64,000 bases of DNA from Anseranas semipalmata (taxonomy: Eukaryota > Chordata > Aves > Anseriformes > Anseranatidae), in contig VXAA01006076.1 in assembly GCA_013399115.1 (NCBI GenBank), positions 830,205 to 894,204 of the forward strand, given 5' to 3'. Below, one piece after another: positions 37,201-51,100 of the stretch. Position 1 is the first letter of the stretch. Each line of letters begins with the position of its first letter. The position numbers and the translations under genes were made by a program. Under the pieces are notes generated by a model. The model was not told the DNA's origin. It was given only the letters and a program-made list of their open reading frames with translations, and did not search any database.

Positions 37201-40200
37201 TCTTTGTCAAGCATTCTTCTCTTCACCACCACCCTTTCTCCTCACTCCAATTCCAACCTAAGATATTTGTCTTAAAGTTATTTACTCTAGAGAAAACTTT
37301 ATTCTGTAAGTAAAGCCCCAAATAACTTGCTATGTCAAATATGATTATTTTTAACCTTTGTTGTGCAAATGAAATGGCCTGAAAATGAGGAAGGAAAGTA
37401 GAAGATTTGGGCTGGGCCATGCTCTTGCTGGGTGTACATGCTTCTTTGCCTGTGCTTCTGTAAAGAGAACATGTTGATTTTTCTGAATGTACTATGCTAG
37501 GGTCTTGACTCGAACAGATTTGTCCCTCACTTGCATCAATCTCTTTTGAGAGCCTTTAACATTATTTAGGACTTGTTGCGCTTGTTAAATAGATTAAATA
37601 TGATCTTTGTTCTACAGATAAGGAAAATGAGCTGTCATGTATACTTTTTTGTAGTTACCATCCTCACTTCTAGTTGCGAAAGAAATAATCCACAGAAAAT
37701 CGTACGTGGATGCTAACTAACTTCTATTTATTTATCCCAGAGCTGAAATTGAAGGACTGAATTTCACTATATAAATAGTACCATATTAAGGACAGGTTTT
37801 AAAAACAAGATATCATAATTAGGTGTGTAAATCACTTGAAAACATTGAGGTACCGAACCATTAACAAATGCACAAAAGTTTGTGGGGAATGTGGATGTTT
37901 CATTTCCTTGAAAATCAGATTACTTCAGTTGAAGGTCAACTGAATTAGCCTTTACAGTTGTTTGGAAACTTCATTGTAAGATTTGAGCTTTAAGGAATAT
38001 TAAGGTGTTTTTGTAGCAGCTTTGCCAAGAGAAACATTGGCATAGACCATCTCCTTTGCAATACCCAACACTAGCGTAGTGTAGACAGCCTGCTGTGTAC
38101 AAGTTGTTTCACATTTTAGACATAATAATCTTCTTCATCTCATATGGTGGAAAGCAACATAACTGTTTCATGTAGATCTTTTCCTCTAATCTTCTGTAAC
38201 AGTGATGAGAAGGCATGAGGTGCTTTGGAAATAATAAAGCAAGTGAATAAATGTCTATCTATACAACAATTAAAACAATCCAGTAACAGTTTTACCACCT
38301 GCTTGTGGACAGCAGTATAAAGTACTAGGATATGTAGTTTGTAATGTATCTTCAGATACGAAGGGGAAGCAAGGGGGCAAAAGAAAACTTAAAAAAAAAT
38401 GTTTGGAAGATATTTGAAGAGAAGGAATGGATAACACAGAGTCAACAATGAACCTATTCTCCTGCTTCTATGAAGTGTATTTAAGGAGGAAAGTGGGGTA
38501 GTAGTTGTTGAGCTGATCATGGTGATGTAGAGCTTAGCTTTAGGCTTTCAAAACAAAATAGGGCAGATGCTCTTTAAGGACGAGATGGCACTTCGATGGT
38601 CTGTTTAGTTACTTACATCTTCTCTCAAAAATGTATGTTTAGTCTGACATTTCTGATGTTTGCTCTCATCCCAGAAGGCTGTGTTTTCTTTTTGTGGAAA
38701 ATTTCATAACTGTCCTTTCTGCTGTTACAGAAGTTTATCTGATGGCCTGGGGGTAGTAGTGTTTAAAAATAGGACTTCTTTGTACCCAAGAGATGTTTGA
38801 AATACTTTCAGGCTTTGGTAACTTGGTGATTTAAAACATCAGAACTGATGTGTAAGTCATCTTTAATCAGTTATGTCTTTTTGGAAGCTTTGTTCTGAAA
38901 CTGGCATAGATTTTGAATATACCTGGCTGTATACCTATATAATAGAATTTTCTTAGCTTCAGAAAAATTCCCACTGAGGTGTGAAGCTCTGGATTGCTTG
39001 GAACATTCAGTGCTTTAGAAGTTATAAAGAGTATATAGGATAAGTACAGATACTAGGAATGTATGCAAGAGAATGAGGGAGCAGATGCTGATGTTTTTTG
39101 GAGCGTGTAGAACTTCTACTTAGGACAAGTATTCCCAATATGTTTTCCTGTAACTGCCAGCCTCAGATTTCATCCTGTTCCATTATCAGCAATTCATAAT
39201 CTTGAAAAAAATGATAGAAATTAAAGTGAGGACATGTTTAGTATCTAAATATATTCTGAAATCCAGTAATTACGAAAATCTGTAGTAAATTGAAGCAGAA
39301 GACAGAGTGATTAGCTCACTAGTTGAAAGAAGATATCCATTTGAAAGCTATGTCTTGAATCTGATCGCAATTTGAATGGGAAACTGAAAACATTTGGTAT
39401 TCCAGACTTTTTTATTATGTATGATTAGATATCTAATTCCTGATTATTTATTCTTTAATGATGAAAACGTTTTCCAGGATCCGAGATGGAATTGGAAGAG
39501 CAGATTTCTATAAAATATAGGCATGATTTGTATTGATAGATTCCTCTAGTACTTGTAGATGCAAGTGTCCTTGGTTCAACTTTTTGTTACTTGCACAGTG
39601 GGAATCACCTTGTCTGATACCTCCTGGTGAAATGAGAGATTCCAGATTCTTTAGCCAGATTATCCTTTAGTGCTCTTCAGCCTTCCCACACTCAGCTTCT
39701 TTCAAGAAATGGAAACAAGGACAGGTAACAAATGATAGAGCTGATCAAAATGCTTGGAGAGAGCTCAGACATCTTCGATGATACCAACAAAATGGAAAAT
39801 GATAGGTAATACGTTACTGACTTACCAATATTCCTGGATAATGGACATACCAATAATTCACCAACTTAAAAAATATAAATTTATGTAGGGGCGTCATATC
39901 GCTGGTACTGGTAACCTGTTTGAACAGAAATCTGTGCAAATTAAATCTGTGCAAATGTTAAGATTCTCTGCCATAGAAGATGCATTAAGGAGAATGAAGC
40001 TTAGCAGTGTTCACTGAGGCTTGGATTAGGTGACCTACTATCTCCTTTCCCCAGTTGCTTTTCTCCACCCACTTTCTACAACACTGGACTCTTTCCAGGA
40101 GTCCACAAATATATTCCTGGATTGTTCTATACCTCTCCTGTAGCGAAGACAGCTTTTCTGTATAGTTAAACTATGTCCTGAGCTTTAAACTTTCATTATG

Positions 40201-41277
40201 TAATAATACAACCTCATGCGTTTGGTATGAAAAACACCACATATTTCTCAAACATAACTTATGATTTAAGTTGCAGGTGAATTTTGACTTGTTTTCAAGT
40301 TACAAGTGTAAATTAAAGATGACCTTGAAATAAAACCGATTAATTATATTCACTTCTGCTGGCTCCCACTAAAAATGAAGAAAGGAAAGGTCGATCAAAT
40401 TGATAGCTGTTTGCTCTTGCTCTACCAATGTTGTAGGAAGCAACATTTTGTCAGTGTCTGTTTTGACAATTCTAAAACTCTGTTTTAACCAAATAGTGTG
40501 GAAGCAGGGGGAAAATATTGCAACATCAATAAGATAGATCTCTAAGTTACTGATGTCATTCAGTAATCAGTTGAGTTCACTTTTATAATTATGAAGAGAA
40601 TGGGCTTCCACCTTTACTGACAGTATCTGAGATATGAAGAACTAAATTGTAGCTGGAGGTTGTGGAATGTGTGGGGGAGGACTTATGTCTTCATAAGTTT
40701 GTTTCTAGGGTATCTGTTTCAGAATTCCTTGAATATTTTATGTCAGTTATTCCTATACATGTGATAGTGGTTTTGGGGTGCCTTTGAGGGCCTCTCTGCT
40801 CTTCTTTGCTTAGGGAGCCAGTATATATCAACAGGAATCTCACTGATTTTTATTTCATGTGCTGTTGAATCGAGTAAGGTTCTAAAACTTCTTGGTCAAC
40901 ACTGGAAATTGTGCTGGTTCTTTAATAACTCTCTGCTGGGTACTTCTGCATCAGAGGATACTTAATAAAACAACTTTTTGTCTGTACAGTTTAATCTCCC
41001 CGTTTATCTGTTTAGTTCCCAGATTTGCTAGGAAGAATAGCTTTAGTGACAGTTTGAGGACTGAGATTTGATGGGGTAGTAGAGGTCTCAGGAACATCTT
41101 TTAGAAAGTTTAGTTAGTTATTATGTATTGTTGAGATTGATGCGTGTGCATTACAGACAAGTTTAAGTAGGGTTATCTTCATGTTTGAGCTCATTTTGAA
41201 TCCTGTGTATGGACACTTTGGATATCTTGCTTATGAATAGATTCGCTTTATTACCATACTGTCCTCTTTGAATTCAG

Positions 41278-41348
41278 AGCTTTTACGTTTAGCAGAACGT
41301 GCTATGGATCAAGCTGGAAATCCAGACACCAGAAAATTCAAGATGTGA
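41278..41348 (+). CDS. MICAL3: Weak candidate alternative terminal exon of MICAL3
   Basis: After an acceptor-like tgtcctctttgaattcag, phase 1 entry (matching the 29246 donor) gives ELLRLAERAMDQAGNPDTRK then FKM and a TGA at 41346. An AATAAA lies at 41481-41486, followed by a T/G-rich stretch. Together these would form a complete alternative 3' terminal exon coding for a 23-residue helical, charged tail. The pieces fit, but the reading frame is short and I have no homologue, so chance is quite likely. Confidence 0.2.
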
Positions 41349-44300
41349 TGACTTCCCAATATAGCTGAGTAATTCAGGCTCCCTGAGGACTTGGGAATAC
41401 CCTAGGATAGTAAGAGAGAAAGTAGAGACATTACATCAAAATAACTTTGACACTTGATGACTATTATGTATTTATGTTCAAATAAATGCATTTTCTTCTC
41501 TATTTGAGCAGGTGTTTTATTACCCTTTTTGGCTTTGAGAATGTGCTTATCAAAATTCAGGGGATGCTACCAGGAAACATGTGGTTCTGCAGTATGTGAT
41601 GTGAGGCTTTGCAAACAAGCAGTGACAAGAATTCACCTGTCCTGCTGGGCTCTTTCCACTGGTTTTCTAGAGACCTTTCTTAAAAGAGAAGATAAATTTT
41701 AAAGGGTGGATGAATCTAGATTTAAAAACCTCAAACTTCTTCCTAACCCTTAGAAAATCCATTCCATTTAAGATACTTCTGTAGGTCAGTTTAGAGTTAC
41801 CAGCTATATGTTTTGTGTATCTCATACTGTGCAGTACCAAAATTCTTAACGGTGGCTAGATGCTAATTTTGGAGAGGATTAAGGAAAGGATTTCTGGCCA
41901 TGTCTCTCAAAAGAAATCAGTTACACTTAATTAAATGGGATGTCTTAATTGACTTACTGTTTCAGTATGTGCAGCATCCAACGGTATGCGTCAGTACTAA
42001 GCATTCTGTTTTAGTGCACACTGTGCTGAGCACAGCAAGCATCTCATAGCAAGTACCTTTGCTCAACCTGCTTATGTAAACTGTATAATTGTGATGCTTA
42101 GTATCTGACATATGTTAGTCCCTTTCTTATTTCAAAGTCTTTTGTCTTGACTTAAGGTGAAGTTGAGAGAGGGTTGGAGTTGGGCATTCTGGATCCTGTT
42201 TCTGGCACTGCCTCTAATCTGTTGTGAGACTGACTTGCTGGTATTTAATCTCTGTGTCTGGACTTGTGCAATGCCTCTACAGTACTTACCTACTTCCAAA
42301 ATAGGTTTGTTTTAATATGCTTATGCTTGTAAAACATTTTGAGGCCCTTAGATGAGAAGTGGAGTTGAAGTACAAAGAGGCAGTTAAAGGAATTGAAGTG
42401 GGCAAAGGTGAAACTTCTGGGGAAAAAAATGAAACTCAATCTGACATTAAAACAGATGAAAAATGGGATGCCAAAAGTGCTATTAGAGCTCATTTGCATT
42501 CTTCTATATAACTCAGTGATAATGTTTGTTGACCTGCAAGCAAACTTCAGAAACCTTACCCTCAAAGATACAAATTAATGACAAGGGAATCTGAGGACAT
42601 TTGGCATTTCTGACTTGGTGTTCACTGTGTTACTTTTAAACTCCTACAGCAAAGTTCCCTTCTTCCATCTCAGTATTTTGTCGCATGTGATATGCTATTG
42701 TATCCATAGTAGTTGTTTCATCTGACATACTGTGTTCTCAAACAATTGTGTGGAGATGAAAGTAATTGAAGAGTTTGGAAAAGAGGATTGAAAACAAACA
42801 GGTAAAGCGTTTCATATTATCATAAAAGCACAAGATATGAGAAATCCAGAATGAAGATTTTCCTGAGAAATGTATCAATTCATGCAAAAGAGGGGATGTG
42901 TTTCTCAGTAGATTCTTTTATTTGAGTTACTGTACCTCCCCAAGGCCCCATCTGAGTCTGTGCAAAATACTGGATCCAGACTTTACAAGACATGACATTT
43001 ACCTTAGAGAGTTTGCAGTCTTATCAGATTTGACTAAGAAAAGGAAGTGCAGAGGTACTGCATGATTAATGAAAAATAAATTCTAGTAAAATAACACAGA
43101 TAAATTATTTGGGCAAAGGCAGGTAGTTTCCCTTTGGGGAAAAAATCATTGTTCTCAGATTCCCAGTTTTGTCCTATGTCTTCAGCAAGTGTTATGTCAG
43201 GGAGTAACTCTGGCAAGGTTTCATCTGGTTCATGAGAATAATCTGTAGATTTTATAGAAATCTGGGGAAAAATAGAGATGGGATCCTCTCTCAAGAGGAG
43301 TTTCTCAAACCTTCCTTTAGTCTCCCAAGTTGCTGAAATCAGGACAGAGAAAAGGACACAGTCAGGAAGGCAAGGAGCAGTTCAGTGTAGGAACATTATC
43401 TCTGATCATACAATTTTCTTTACAGGAGGCAGGCTGTGTCAAGGCTGAGAATATATAAAGGACTCTGGCACCTTTCACGCAACAGCTAAGCGGCCTGTCA
43501 TGTTAGGAAAAACAGTTCCCTTCAGATGATCTATGTAATGTTTGTGGCCCATTGCTCTTCCAAAGTAAAGAATCAGATTTTAAAATGTGTTCCTATTTTG
43601 GATGTTGTTTGTGGATTTTTAACTGATCTGTTAGTTGCATGAGAAGCTGCTCTTAGCTTTCAGGTAGCTCCCCTCCTTGGCTAATAACACAGTGTTTTGC
43701 TGGCATGTGTAGCCTCATCAGCCCCTTTTCTCTTAGTTGTGACCGGTTTCAGACTTTTGGCTCTGGGCCCAGATGCACTGACAAGGTGGAATGTCAGATA
43801 ATGGATAATGAATGTACTCTGCAGCTATTTCCCACTGGCAAGCTACAAAATAGTCTGGGGAATACAACATGACAATTTCAGAGAAGCACCTTTCCCCTCC
43901 AGAGGAACATTAAAGAGCAAAGCTTTAGAGTCTATAAGAACTGCATGGGAATAGACCTTGCCCACGCATACAGCACCGTATATATTTGAAGAAGAAATGA
44001 GGGTAGGACAGCTTCAAATTTCCTTGTGGCAATTTAATTTTTTTTTTTTTTTGTAGCTTCAAATGAATTGATGTGAACTCTATAGCATAATGTGGGTAAA
44101 TTGTTCATCTCCTTGTCATGTTAACTATACATATATCTCATGCTTACTTTCATCCCTTAGGTAGGTTTGTGAACTGTAATGCTTTTCCTTCTGAAAGTTG
44201 ATGACTTCATGGTGCAGACAGTTGGCTGTCAGTAGCGTTTCTCCTGTTTCGTGTTTGGTAACAAGTTTGACAGTGGCTTTGCAGCTAGCCAGATAAGCCT

Positions 44301-45779
44301 TCATGGCATCTTTTAGAAACAAAATCAAGTCTTGTATACAAAGTGTGTCCATATAGACCAAACTTCTAGAAATCCCTTGCTGAAGTTGGTAATCAGTTGA
44401 GTTTCTGGATTATGTTCTCCAGTGTAGAGCTGGTTTATGTGCACAGTAAAGTGGAGACATATGACCAATACTACATCTAAAGTGTGTGGATATATAGGTT
44501 AATTTGAAAATTGCTGGGAATGTTCTTCTTACCTTGGTGGGATTTTGAGGCAGAGAGCACTTATCAAGTTTACAGGACATCCTGGCTTGACCACATGCTT
44601 TTGTCTTTAGGTAGATTTTTCATCATGTCCATCTTTTCAAATTTTTAACACAGTTTTATTGATTCGTTTGCTCACACTTCCTGTTTGTACTGTGGCAGAA
44701 TTGGTTTGATTCTCTTTATACAAGTTATACTGGTACAGGGTCTTCATGATTAGAAGGTCAATGATAACTCGTTTCTATCAAATAACATGCCTGAAAGATT
44801 ATATATGCTGATGAAATGCATGTAAAGAAATGTCAGCTTGATTTTCAATCCTTTTTTACCTTAGAGTTATTGCTGCTGGTCTTCCTCCCCAACCCAGGCA
44901 CTGTAGCAATGAAACAAGCATCTATTTTTTTAATATTCCATTCATGTCATTTAATTATATGGAAATGATTTTATATTTCTTTTTTTTCTTTGAAAAGGCT
45001 GACATGTGAAAAAGATATTTCTATGGAAATAGCTGAACCTAGCTGAGTACTGTGTTGTGTAAAAAGAGTTCCAAGAAGAAAAACTCTTGTTTTATGATGA
45101 TTTGGTGAATTCTTTCTTTGTTTTCCCTCACCTTGATGCTCTTCCATTACCCAGAACCCTTGTTTTTTCCATGTCAGCCAGAATTGGCAGAGCAATATTT
45201 CAGGTCAGATCCCCCATTACTGTGAACTCACGGCTGGGGAATGTAACACAGATTATAAAAATAGATTTGGCTGAGGTGGTATCACCATCTAGAGAGAACG
45301 AAACAAAATGTGAATCCCAGCTGAGGAGGCAGTTCAGTTCCATTAAACTTTGAAAGCACTAGTACAACGTAAGGCTTAGCAGCAGGAAATGGCAGAGACC
45401 GCAGTATGCCTGGAAATGGAAGGTAATGCTCCCGCCTTCCACCTGAGCAAGCTGTGGTTTATACCATAAAGAATCCCGGTAGTTCCAGCCGACAGCACAG
45501 CAGCCACTTGCCCACATCACAGAAAGGTTCAATAATACCAAGCAAGAGAGAAGAACACTCCTGGCAGTTGTCTTCATGAGATTTTATCTTTTTGGAGAGG
45601 GACTGGAAATTAACACCATTAATTATGGCAAGGCCTATGTAGTCTTTTGTGTGAGATGCTAAGATGTTACTGGGTGAGTAATTGTCCTGAAAAAGGGCTG
45701 TTACAGGAATAAACTGAGAAACTACAAAGACCGGAGAAAGAAAACAAAAGCTGTCTTGGAGATCAAAACATGTGAGGAT

Positions 45780-47330
45780 AAAGTAAATGTTGCCTAAGCT
45801 CGTGCTGGGTTAGACTTTGCAAAGGAGAGGAAAGCAAGCAGCTGTATTCTTTAAGTACGTAAGTAAAAGCAAGATGAAGAAAAGCAGAAGTGGGTCCACA
45901 GAGGATGATTCTGAGATTAAATGCAGTTTTAGGTACAGCCAGGAAAGCAAGTGAATACTTGGCCTCCAATTTCGGTTGGGAGGGTGGCATTGAACATGGG
46001 AGCAAAAGATGTTAGCGTGTAGCAAGGTTTGGAAATGCAAATTAACCCAATGAAGCTGGGAGCAAAATTTAAATATTACTATACTATATGTAAATAAAAT
46101 GAGACCAAATAATCTTTGTCTCAGAAAACTGGAAAAACTATACAGTGAAATTTTGAGCTTTGTGGTAATGATTTATGATTAAAGTAGGCTATCCTGATGC
46201 ACCCTATCAAATTCAGGGTAAAAAAAAAAAAAAAGGAAAAAAGGTGATCTGAACAAGTACATATCTGTTAATCTAAACAGTAGATAAAACACCTTCTTTG
46301 AGGGAATAAAGACTGCTAGTTCTGCAAGTGAAGTCCTTTGACCTCATGAAGGTAAGTGGTATAAAAAGTGACATGGATTCACCAAAGACTATGCCAGACT
46401 AGCCTGACAGCTTTTATTGATGAATAACTGATTACCTGCATGAGGGAAATGCAGTGCATTCAAAGTTTGGACTTCAGTAAAGTACCTGAAAGCTGCCACG
46501 TGGAAATAATTATTTAAGCTGGATAAAATGAGGGAGTAGTACATGAAGTGTCAAGTAGCTGAAGAGCTGGCTTAAATAAGAGTTTAGAAGTTTTATTCAA
46601 AAAGGAAATAATGGAGTTGGATAACTCATACAGACTACGGCGTTTCGCAAAAAATGTTCTGGGGACCGATCTTTGTAATGCTTTCGCTAAGGATACTAGC
46701 CAAAAAGGAAAAATTCGCTAATGGAGTTCATTGCTGAGGCAACATTTCAAGCCCTCATCAATGCAGAGGAGGATAGGCATGTCATACACTAAGAACTGCG
46801 TAATGTTGTGGACTGTAATATTAAAAATAGAAATGTAATAGTAGAAAGTACCAGGTCATGCACCAAGAAAGTGTTTTGGCTACCAGCAAGGTGCTTATCA
46901 GTTGAAATGAGAGAAGGAGAAAGATCTGAATATCAGTCAATAAATAAACGCCACCAGTATTATGTGGCGTATAAATAGGCAAATGTGTTCTCAGAGTGTA
47001 TCAGATGAGAGGTTTCTGGCAGGGTTGTATGTTACACTGATAAGACCTCATCTGGAAAGCTGTGTGCAATTCTGATCACACAGGTTCTGGAAAGATTAAT
47101 CCAAACAGGCACAGGTGCAGAGACGTAGGGGGTGATCAGTGCACTGAAGAGCTTATCTCATGAGAGGAAAGCTTGGTTTGTTTAGCATAGCAAAACAGAG
47201 GCTAGGAAAGATTAGGCTCTGTAAATAGTAAGCTGGGTAGGGGTAAACAGTGGCATGCTGTTTAAGCTAAAATATTAGACCTTTAAAAAGAGATGGATGG
47301 GTGCAGGTTAGAATTTAATTAATTGAGTGC
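45780..47330 (+). mobile_element. Ancient, heavily decayed CR1-type LINE, sense orientation
   Basis: The sequence parallels old reptile/bird CR1 reverse-transcriptase text: agcagaagtgggtccacaga near 45885, ggaaatgcaaattaaccc near 46031, acatggattcaccaaagact near 46372, then ttggacttcagtaaagtacc near 46468 (remnant of the LDFSKAF motif of reverse transcriptase), aagtaccaggtcatgcacca near 46846 and aagacctcatctggaaagct then gtgtgcaattctgatcac near 47043-47080. All frames are broken by stops and indels. It is much older than the 7175 copy and opposite in orientation. Edges are approximate. Confidence 0.8.
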
Positions 47331-47997
47331 CACAGTGAATGAAGCTTCTGTATACTTTTCTCCAAATGTTTGATTCACATACCCTTGCAGTTTTCTGGGA
47401 TTTGTGATGTTTGTGCTTGCAAACTTCTCACCTAGATTTTTTCCCTGTGGTTCATTTCATCACAAACTCTGATTAAAAAATAAATGAATTCAAGTCTAAA
47501 AAAACTTTGAAAAATCCAAATGGGCCTTTTGCATTCCCTCTCTCCCCATATCTTTAAGTATTAGTGATACTTTCTTGCTCTCTAACTCTGTAGACCCACC
47601 TGGCTTGACTGGTAACAGTTTTAACATCATGCAGCAGGCTTGCCCCATAGCGCTCCTACTTTGTCTAAGAGAATACGTCCAGCCTGTGGCCAGACCTTCC
47701 CCAGTACTTACGATGTAAGCTCCACTGCAGCTAAAACATCCTTATTTCCTCTCTCAACTAGGATATTTAACGTTCTTTTTAGCATCTATTAGCCAAAAGC
47801 GCTAAGATTCCCTTTTGCAGTCTGGCTCCCCAGCAGGTTCTGCCAATAGTGGCGAACAGGATAATGACATAAGGTATTCTCTTGCTTTATTTACCTCCCT
47901 CTGCCTCATGCCCTATTTCTCCCAATTGCTTTATTTCCTTAAAAAATTACAGTTCTGACTATTGCATTTATTGTTCATTCACTGACTTATTCTTTAG
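47331..47997 (+). other. MICAL3: End of the large intron
   Basis: Ordinary intron after the CR1 remnant. A pseudo-exon-like block at 47821-47873 has an acceptor-like and donor-like flank but introduces a stop in the required phase. The true acceptor is cttattctttag at 47997. Confidence 0.8.
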
Positions 47998-48193
47998 GTT
48001 CTAATGTAAATGGGCTGGAAGAGCCCAGCCTTGCTAAGCGGTTGCGTGGCACTCCTGAGCGAATTGAGCTGGAGAATTATCGACTGTCACTGCAACGGGA
48101 AGAAGAACTAGAAGAGGTCCCTGAAGAGACTCTAGCAGAGCATAACCTGAGCAGTGTGTTGGACAAAGGAACAGAAGAGGATGTGCCCAGCAG
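47998..48193 (+). CDS. MICAL3: MICAL3 exon: start of the acidic linker
   Basis: It reads GSNVNGLEEPSLAKRLRGTP, then ERIELENYRLSLQREEELEE and VPEETLAEHNLSSVLDKGTE. The VNGLEEPS.AKRLRGTPERIELENYRLSL motif is a hallmark of MICAL3 (and MICAL2), which supports the gene call. The exon completes the G codon from 29246, carries 64 codons and ends phase 2 (CCC AGC AG|gttagt). The region is a partly helical, charged linker towards the Rab-binding C-terminus. Confidence 0.96.
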
Positions 48194-51100
48194 GTTAGTA
48201 CACATTGTCCGTAAGCTTTTTTGTAACTGTCCCAACAGACTTTTGCATGTTGTTCCTTTAGCTTTTTCTTTTTAACATATTGTTTGCCAGGTTGCTCTTT
48301 CTAAAGTTCTTGGAAATATTCCACATATGTATACAGATATTTTACATTGTAGTTTCTGTTCTTCTACATAGCTTACTACCATTCTTAGAATATAGTAACT
48401 ATATAACTATAGTACCATAACTATAGTACCATAATACCATTAAGTTCAGTCCTAAGTTGGAAAGGAATTTCATATTTTATTTATTTTGAAAATTATATTA
48501 AAGACAAATGAGTCTTGAGCAAGCAGAACACAGGTTCAAATGGGAGTAGGTTCCAAAGTTAACATTTTTTCTATTTTGCATCACAATTCAATGACGTTTT
48601 CAGTTTAAAGACTCAAGCTTGACACATGTGTAATCCTGACTGAGTGCTGATGCAAAGGCTAAGAGACCTTAGTTTGAAGCAGTACTTACGGCTGTTGAAA
48701 AGTATGGTGCACCTTCACAAATTCCCCTTAATCTGCAAAGAGATGTGTAAACACATCAGGATCCAAGTATTTGCAGGTAGAGCTGCTGGAAATCAGTGCT
48801 GCAGGACTCATTGAGAGAGAATATTTATTGAAGAATGCTTGTGAACTTTATGATCAATCTCACACTTTTTGAATTCTCAGTCTCTTAATAGTAGTTTCTA
48901 ATCATTTACTTATCTTCGTATTAATAACAACCCTTATCTTTTCAGCTTTCAGTCTGTCCAGTATTCTTCTTGAAATAAACTCAGATAAGCCTCAGGAAAC
49001 CAGTAGCAGCATTAGATCCTACAGACATATTCTGTGTATACATTACCTACGGGTATAGGGCTGTATAAGAAATTCTTTACTACTTTTATGCATGTGAAAT
49101 TGAATTGAATTGGTGTGGTGAAGAAGGCAGGTATGTTCATTAAAATGTTTACAGGATTAAGATAGTATAGAACCTGTCATTTATTTATCTTATAAGGTAA
49201 CTTTGAAGAGGCAGCACCTGAAAAAGAGTAACTACTAATAGCCTGAACTCTGCCACTCTTGACAGAGAGCATGAACATTTGGAATCATGAAGGTGTAGCT
49301 TAATAGAAGTGCCTGGGAACTGCTAATAACTTGTACAGCAGTTCTCTCCAAAACCTAAATAATAATTTTTGATTAATTTCTTAACATACTAATTTCTTTA
49401 GAATATACTATTTTGACATACTTTACACAATTGAGAACTTATATAGGGTCTGGTTGAATAATCATGGGACTATTTAACGGGAGATGCAAACTCTGTTTGC
49501 CTTACTCATTCCTACTTTAGCTCCCAGCTCAGGCCTAGGAATTATATCAATTATGACAGTTTAGGCATTAATAATATTGTGGGGTTTGTGGTCCTTTATG
49601 TTTATAGCTCTAAATCAAAATTCAGTAGTATGGAGACCTGTTATTATTGGTCATGATTTCAGTAAATCAGAACTCAATAGGTCTGGTCAGTGAATGGCAG
49701 AAAATTCCCAAAGGAGAAGAGTTAGTTAAAAAAGTAAAGCTTTGGTATTTCAGGATGAAGCTGTTGCTCATCTCCAAGAGTTGTTTTGTAGAATTGTGGA
49801 TACTGAGGCTACTACACCGTTAGATTAGGTAACTTGATTTCCTTGCATAGGCTGCTACACTTAGCTGCCTTTGTCATATGTTCATCTTCATAACTTGAAC
49901 TGTGTGTAATAGACTGAATTATTATATTTTGCTTGTGCTAAGCAGTGTTTAGTGGGCAATTCACACTCTATAATAGAAAGGAAGGAGAAAAGTTACCAAA
50001 TTCTCCATCAGTTTGACTTGGAAAAATTCTGTACCAAATCCAAACACTGCAAGCAGTTTACTTAGAGCATTGATAAGGCTGTGTGGGCAACATCAGAGAG
50101 AATTTTCTAGATGATGTAGCTATCTGTTATCTTCTGTTCAGCTGTATCCACTCCCTGATATTTCACAGAAAGACCAGGAAAAAAAAAAGGAAATTCTCAC
50201 TACTTTTTCAGCAACAAAAGAAAAAAGAAATGATTCCTGCAACAAGCCAACCAAAGCCCTGATTTGATTATCTTCACTGTCTTGGTGCAGAGCTGCAGGG
50301 TTAGGAGCAAGCTGAGGAAATGCGGGACTTTTTGTTCCGTCTGTGTCTTACGGAACAATGGATTGGGCTTCAAGATTCACCTAGGTATGAACTCCAAATC
50401 AAACAGACTGTGCAGTTGGGTGCCCAGCTTCCCTACACACGTACATGCACGTACACATGAGAATACGCATTGCAGAGAAATTTTACAGAAAACAGTATTC
50501 AAAGGACATTTTTTCAAAAGAGAGTTAATCTTGCTTAGGCATCAGCTCCTCAAGAGGAAAAATTATTTGAGCGACCAAACTATGACTACACAGCATTTGA
50601 GAAAACCCTTTAAGTGCCTATTCATCAGCTTGAACTTGCAGTAACTTGCAGTATGTCATCTGCATTTTTGGTGTAATACTCTGTTATGGTGACCTTTTGA
50701 AAGAGTGTGGTAGGACAGCTCATACTGCGTTGGACCTGTATGGCAAGGAATAGAAGAGGTTTGTTTCCACAGTTTAGGTTCCTCTCCTCAGCACTACATC
50801 TGTGTAGGAACATCTCTTTAAAGAGATATTCAACTGGTTATACCAATTCCATAAAGTAACCAACTTTAGTCTTTAATTGCTGCTTTATAGAAGGGGGAAA
50901 AAAAAAAGTGTGTTAGCTGTTGAATTATTTCCTGCGGCACAGGATCACCAAGCTGAAAGGAATGGCCACTATACCAGGCCATCTCACTGCTGTATTTCAG
51001 CTTCTCACTTCTCAGTATTCAAAGGTCAAACAAAAAGCAGGTTATAAATAAAAGCCAAAGAAGGTAAAGTGAGCTATGTGGTAAAGAACGTATGTCGTCA

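Larger units (their letters stand above)
29492..45779 (+). other. MICAL3: Large intron (first part) with no supported exon
   Basis: AT-rich intron between the post-LIM exon and the acidic-linker exons. It contains a homopolymer C9A17 tract at 34216-34241, a 16-base perfect tandem duplication at 32355-32386, T-rich runs near 35680-35712 and 44039-44053, and an A run at 36807-36821. Three weak coding-like signals within it are listed separately (32528-33034, 41278-41348 and 45359-45577). I see no recognised repeat family until the decayed CR1 near 45780. Confidence 0.7.

Noticed and set aside
43445..43470. TATATAAAG sequence resembling a promoter TATA box
   Set aside because: No ORF, exon or initiator context follows; such motifs are common in AT-rich introns.
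45087..45353. 88-codon + strand ORF
   Set aside because: No splice sites in phase and no domain seen; adjacent to old repeat sequence.
47821..47873. Exon-like block with cccttttgcag acceptor and ATAAG|gtattc donor
   Set aside because: It is 53 bases. In the phase required by 29246 it hits TAG, and no entry phase gives an open frame that also suits the exon at 47998.
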